64,000 nucleotides of DNA from Terriglobia bacterium (GTDB lineage: Bacteria; Acidobacteriota; Terriglobia; Terriglobales; Acidobacteriaceae). Position 1 is the first letter of the stretch; the number at the start of each line of letters is the position of its first letter. Of this stretch, positions 60,271-64,000 are shown piece after piece. The position numbers were made by a program, and so were the translations under genes. Location: the NCBI GenBank assembly GCA_020072845.1, contig JAIQGF010000007.1:212291-276290 (forward strand). Reading direction: 5' to 3'. The notes below the pieces were generated by a model. The model was not told where the DNA came from and made no database searches. It was given only the letters and a program-made list of their open reading frames with translations.

Positions 60271-61707
60271 TCAGTGAGTGTCCGCTTCTCGTACACGTGG
60301 CGATTTATTGCTCTTGAAAGCGTTTTCGTCGATTTCGGGCTCCATCTCGCGCAGCTTGCGATACAAGGTATCGCGCGAAATGCCCAGCAGCGAGGCCGCC
60401 TTGCGCCGATTACCGTGCGTAATCCGCAGCGCGCGCTGGATGGCCATGTGCTCCAGTTGTTCCAGGCCGAGCGGCTGGTCCAGACCTCGATCGCGTGGCT
60501 CTGGAACAGCCGACGAACGAAGCAGCTGCGCCAGGTCCCTGTCGGTAACTCGCTGCGGGTCCTCGCGCGACACCGCCGCGACTGCCTCCAGAATGTTCTC
60601 TAATTCCCGCACATTGCCAGGGAACGACTGCTCCAGCAGCAGCTCCATCGCGCCACGGCTCAGCACGATATCGCGGTCATACCGTTCCGACAGCCGGCGC
60701 ACGAAGTGCTGGGCCAGCACCAGTGTGTCCTCGGGCCGCGCGCGTAGCGGCGGAATTTCGATGACCACGGTCGCAATCCGAAAATACAGATCTTCGCGCA
60801 GGCACTCGGAGCGCAGTTCCCCGATCGGACGGTTGGTCGCGGCGATGATCCGGACATCCACCGGCACGGATTTCGTGCTGCCCACCGGACGTAGTTCCTT
60901 CTCCTGCAGCACGCGAAGCATCTTGACCTGCGCGTCCTTCGGCATTTCACCTACTTCGTCGAGGAACACTGTGCCGTGATGGCCGCTGACGAACAAACCG
61001 GGGGCATCGGCGTAGGCGCCTGTAAATGCGCCACGCCGAAAGCCGAATAACTCACTCTCCACCAGCTCCCTGGGCAGCGCGCCGCAATTAACGGCGACGA
61101 ACGGCGCCGATGCGCGCTTGCTTGCACCATGGATAGCTCGCGCCACCATCTCCTTGCCGGTGCCGGTTTCGCCCAGCAGCAGCACCGACGCTTCGGACTG
61201 CGCCGCCGTACGCGCCACTTCGACCACGCGCTGCATCATCGGTGACACGAATACCAGCGATTCAAACGGGGTTGTGTGCTCCTGCAGGTTGGCCTCGAGC
61301 TCCGCCACGCGGGTCCGCAACTGCATCATCTCCATCAGCCGCCCGACTTTTTTCCGCACCGTATCCGGATCCAACGGCTTGGTGATGTAATCCTCGGCGC
61401 CGCGCTTCACCGACTCGACCGCCGTCTCAATGGTCGCGAATCCGGTCATGATGACCACTGCCAGGTCGGGATCGTGCTGGCGCAATCGGTCCATGAGCGT
61501 CAACCCGTCGCTGATCGGCATCAGCAAATCCACCAACGCCAGGCAAAGATCGCGCGTCGACTGCTGCAGTTCCAGCGCTTCGGCCGCCGAAAGCGCCACC
61601 TCCACAGAGTATCCTTCCTGCTCCAGGAAGTGCCGCAGAGTATGGGCCAGGCTGGCGTCGTCATCAACCACGAGAATCTTGCCCGGTTTGCCGATGCAAG
61701 GTTTCAT
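60271..61707 (-). CDS. Sigma-54-dependent response regulator (NtrC family)
   Basis: A 478-residue activator with three domains. The receiver (1-120) has the acidic triad (VVDDD near 13-17), phosphoacceptor Asp60 (LALVDLLMP) and Lys in YITKP. The AAA+ domain (about 150-385) has Walker A GETGTGKE, the sigma-54-contacting GAFTGA loop (FRRGAFTGAYADA) and Walker B GTVFLDEVGEM. The C-terminal Fis-type HTH (RRKAASLLGISRDTLYRKL) is complete. It overlaps the kinase gene by 4 nt and lies immediately upstream of the cytochrome operon, its probable target. Confidence 0.95.
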   Translation of the reverse strand: MKPCIGKPGKILVVDDDASLAHTLRHFLEQEGYSVEVALSAAEALELQQSTRDLCLALVDLLMPISDGLTLMDRLRQHDPDLAVVIMTGFATIETAVESVKRGAEDYITKPLDPDTVRKKVGRLMEMMQLRTRVAELEANLQEHTTPFESLVFVSPMMQRVVEVARTAAQSEASVLLLGETGTGKEMVARAIHGASKRASAPFVAVNCGALPRELVESELFGFRRGAFTGAYADAPGLFVSGHHGTVFLDEVGEMPKDAQVKMLRVLQEKELRPVGSTKSVPVDVRIIAATNRPIGELRSECLREDLYFRIATVVIEIPPLRARPEDTLVLAQHFVRRLSERYDRDIVLSRGAMELLLEQSFPGNVRELENILEAVAAVSREDPQRVTDRDLAQLLRSSAVPEPRDRGLDQPLGLEQLEHMAIQRALRITHGNRRKAASLLGISRDTLYRKLREMEPEIDENAFKSNKSPRVREADTH

Positions 61708-63020
61708 CCGCTGGCTCCAGTTACGGCTGCTTCGCTGTAAACGGGCAAATTCACGATAGCCGTGGTCCCCTGGCGCGGGACGCTATCGAGGCGCACCGTA
61801 CCTCCGTGAGCCTGCAGGATGTTGTTGGCGATCGCCAGGCCCAGGCCGGTGCCGACGCCCGGCCCTTTGGTGGTAAAAAACGGTTCGAAGATGCGCGGCA
61901 GAGTTTCGGGATCGATGCCGCAGCCATTGTCGGTGACTCGCACCTCGACCGAATCGCGCGCGGTCCGCGCGCACGTTATCCGGATTTTGCCCTCGGGGCC
62001 AACGGCATCCGCCGCATTGCTCAGCAGGATGAGGAACAGCGCCTCCAATTGATTGCGGTCCGCCAGAACGCGCGTGCCGTCCACGCCGTCCACGTCCAGC
62101 GTCAGCCGCACCCGCTTGGCCATCAGTTGCGGCGACAGAAAACTCGCCACCGCCTGCAGCGTCGCCGCAATTGATTCCGGCTGCTTTTGCCACGGCGAAC
62201 TGCGGCTGAAGCGCAGCAGCTGCTGGACGAAGTGCTGGCAAAACACCATGCTCGTTTCCAGCCGCTCCAGGTCCGCACTTAGAGTGCCTTCGAACTTTCC
62301 CTCCCGCATCATTCGCATGCGGAGCAACATGGCTGCCAAGGGCGTATTCAGGTGGTGAGCGGTGCCGGCCGCCATCTGTCCCATGGTCGTGAGTTTCTCG
62401 ATCTGAAGGAGAGTCTGGCGAAGGCGGACGCGCTCTCGAATGTCGTCGGTGATCTCAAGGAAGTAGTTCTCGTTGGCTCGTTCCCGGAACGGCAGCAGGC
62501 TGACTTGCACCTCCAGCGGGCTGCCGCTCTTGGTCTGCCGCCGCGTTTCGACGTCGAGCACCGGTTGGCCGCTCTCCACCTGCCGCATGAACGTCGCCAA
62601 CTCTGCCCTGCAATCTTCGGGCACCGTCGGCAGCACTTCGTCAAGCAGTTCGTCCTTGGAGTAGCCATACAGCCGTTCCGCGGCCGCATTGCATTCCGAA
62701 ATCCGCAATGCACTGTCCAACAGCAGGATGGCACTGGGCGAGCCATCCAGGATGGCGCGATAGCGCTCGCTGGAACGTCGCAAGTGTTCTTCTTTTTCCT
62801 TCCGTTCTCGGAGGACAAACCATGCGGCCCAGAACGCCAGGATGAGTGAAACGGCGATGCCGCGGCTGATGTAGAGGTAGTGCAGCGTAACGTAGTCGAG
62901 ATTTCGAAAGAAACGGTTCTCGAGGAGTTCCCAGACCGCCAGCACGAGCGCGATGACGGTGATGCTGGACAGTGTCAGCGTTACCCAGAACCAATTGCGC
63001 TGCCGGGTAGGACGGCCCAT
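61704..63020 (-). CDS. PAS-domain membrane histidine kinase
   Basis: A 438-residue sensor kinase. Two membrane helices (about residues 14-34 and 54-74) enclose a very short periplasmic loop, so sensing may be by the membrane or the cytoplasmic PAS domain (about 88-205: [20 protein letters not shown]). The dimerisation helix has the phosphoacceptor His in [15 protein letters not shown]. The ATPase boxes are N (LLSNAADAV), G1 (DNGCGIDP), F (FEPFFTT) and G2 ([12 protein letters not shown]). I choose the ATG at 63020 with GGGAG well spaced, over a TTG at 63035. It is coupled to the NtrC-type regulator. Confidence 0.93.
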   Translation of the reverse strand: MGRPTRQRNWFWVTLTLSSITVIALVLAVWELLENRFFRNLDYVTLHYLYISRGIAVSLILAFWAAWFVLRERKEKEEHLRRSSERYRAILDGSPSAILLLDSALRISECNAAAERLYGYSKDELLDEVLPTVPEDCRAELATFMRQVESGQPVLDVETRRQTKSGSPLEVQVSLLPFRERANENYFLEITDDIRERVRLRQTLLQIEKLTTMGQMAAGTAHHLNTPLAAMLLRMRMMREGKFEGTLSADLERLETSMVFCQHFVQQLLRFSRSSPWQKQPESIAATLQAVASFLSPQLMAKRVRLTLDVDGVDGTRVLADRNQLEALFLILLSNAADAVGPEGKIRITCARTARDSVEVRVTDNGCGIDPETLPRIFEPFFTTKGPGVGTGLGLAIANNILQAHGGTVRLDSVPRQGTTAIVNLPVYSEAAVTGASG

Positions 63021-63147
63021 CGGGCTCACTCCCAACGCCAGAAGGGCGTGTGGCGCATGGAACCGCGAACATGTCTCACGGGTCAGTGATAGCCGTCACA
63101 ACCTGTTGTGAGGCCTAGCCCCGGGTACCTTGTTCATGTCTTATTTC

Positions 63148-63173
63148 CTGACACATTGGGGATTTTCTGACAT
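63148..63173. repeat. 26-bp repeated motif, copy 1
   Basis: The motif runs CTGACACAT, then GGGGATTTT and CTGACAT. It lies 128 bp upstream of the kinase start and is related to 63378-63403. Confidence 0.4.
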
Positions 63174-63377
63174 GCGGTCGAGGAGCGCGACCGTATAGAG
63201 GGCATTTCACCTTTGCACGCGTGTACTTCCCTGAATGTGATGGATGGAACGCCGTTCGAGATCAGCTCGCTTCGCGGATCCGGATTGGTGACAAACGTGC
63301 GGTAGGAGCAGGTGTTATTAGCTCCAGGCCCTACAATTTGAATCCGCAATTCCGGGGTATGCCACCGCTTCCCGGCC

Positions 63378-63403
63378 CTGACATATCCCGGATTTTTTGT
63401 CAT
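63378..63403. repeat. 26-bp repeated motif, copy 2
   Basis: The motif runs CTGACATAT, then CCCGGATTTT and TTGTCAT, 20 of 26 positions identical to copy 1, in the same orientation 230 bp away. It contains the inverted pair TGACA and TGTCA. Confidence 0.4.
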
Positions 63404-63697
63404 TTGGAAACGTGGGCAATGGAGCTGACTCGCAAGTAGGGGTCGTTGTGCCGGCGTACCGCGCGGCGTTTCAGGCGCCCTGCCATAAACTGGCGCTGGG
63501 CGGGGGCAGGCGATCAGATGCAGCTATTGCCGCGAGCTGAAATGACAGTCGCCGAGTTTGGGCGAGCGTAGATGTGGTTTTGTAGATGCTGGTTCCCACC
63601 ACCTCGTAACGGCGGCCAATAGCTAGCGCCGTGAACAACGCTAGAGTACCTGGGCCAATACCAGATGGCTGTCCGCACCTTTGCAAGTGCTTGAAAA

Positions 63698-64000
<303 letters not shown>

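Larger units (their letters stand above)
63021..63697. other. Intergenic region upstream of the kinase with a repeated 26-bp motif
   Basis: No confident gene. Several short frames exist but look random. A 26-bp motif occurs at 63148-63173 and 63378-63403 with 20 of 26 positions identical. Both start CTGACA, contain GGATTTT and end TG-A/T-CAT. In the second copy TGACA and TGTCA form an inverted repeat. The kinase promoter is probably here, but I see no convincing -35/-10 pair. Confidence 0.45.

Noticed and set aside
63134..63403. 89-codon minus-strand gene upstream of the kinase
   Set aside because: No SD, no domain, and its ends coincide with the repeated 26-bp motif; more likely random.

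Overview
The window reads as a GC-rich chromosome segment, most likely from an Acidobacteriota (Terriglobia-like) bacterium. That placement is an inference from the gene repertoire: a hexuronate catabolism pair, an extracellular contractile injection system (eCIS), an AmmeMemoRadiSam cassette, and multiheme cytochromes next to an alternative-complex-III-like module. No rRNA, intact tRNA or CRISPR array is visible.

Layout. 1-1600: end of an MFS hexuronate-type transporter and a PfkB sugar kinase. 2117-26364: a nearly gapless minus-strand operon of about 20 genes encoding a phage-tail-like eCIS: sheath, tube, tube initiator, LysM protein, hub, spike, PAAR-like tip, gp25, two baseplate J-like wedges, P2-I-like tail protein, beta-helix protein, AAA+ ATPase, DUF4255 cap and, at the 3' end, a DUF4157 cargo protein plus a small HExxH protein. 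26762-30169: a divergent plus-strand operon of a membrane protein, a secreted protein and a calcineurin-like phosphoesterase. Three copies of a 20-bp dyad (TTGTTC, 8 variable bases, GAACAA or AAACAA) lie at 1969, 26591 and 26676. They sit between the two divergent operons and at the far end of the eCIS operon, which suggests one regulon.

30200-33780: three membrane-protein genes flanked by a 68-bp direct repeat that copies the 3' end of an NCS2 purine permease gene. 35216-41460: a TPR-like protein, a membrane-fused spermidine-synthase-like protein, and an apparently exported AmmeMemoRadiSam pair (MEMO-AMMECR1 fusion plus Tat-signal radical SAM protein). 41567-46749: a LuxR-type regulator with a degenerate receiver, a PilZ protein with a decayed second copy, and a large secreted zincin with Ig-like repeats.

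46753-64000: a 17-kb stretch bounded by 303-bp direct repeats, each starting with the 3' half of a tRNA-Pro(CGG). Inside are a decayed IS3-family element, a frameshifted cytochrome c, and a minus-strand operon (60049 to 48935) encoding two four-heme cytochromes, a pentaheme cytochrome, a Tat-exported molybdopterin enzyme, a four-cluster ferredoxin, an NrfD membrane subunit, a decaheme cytochrome and an MtrB-type outer-membrane barrel. About 23 haem sites in one operon look like a quinone-to-cell-surface (or reverse) electron conduit. A PAS histidine kinase and a sigma-54 activator lie just upstream, and the gap holds a candidate sigma-54 promoter and dyads.
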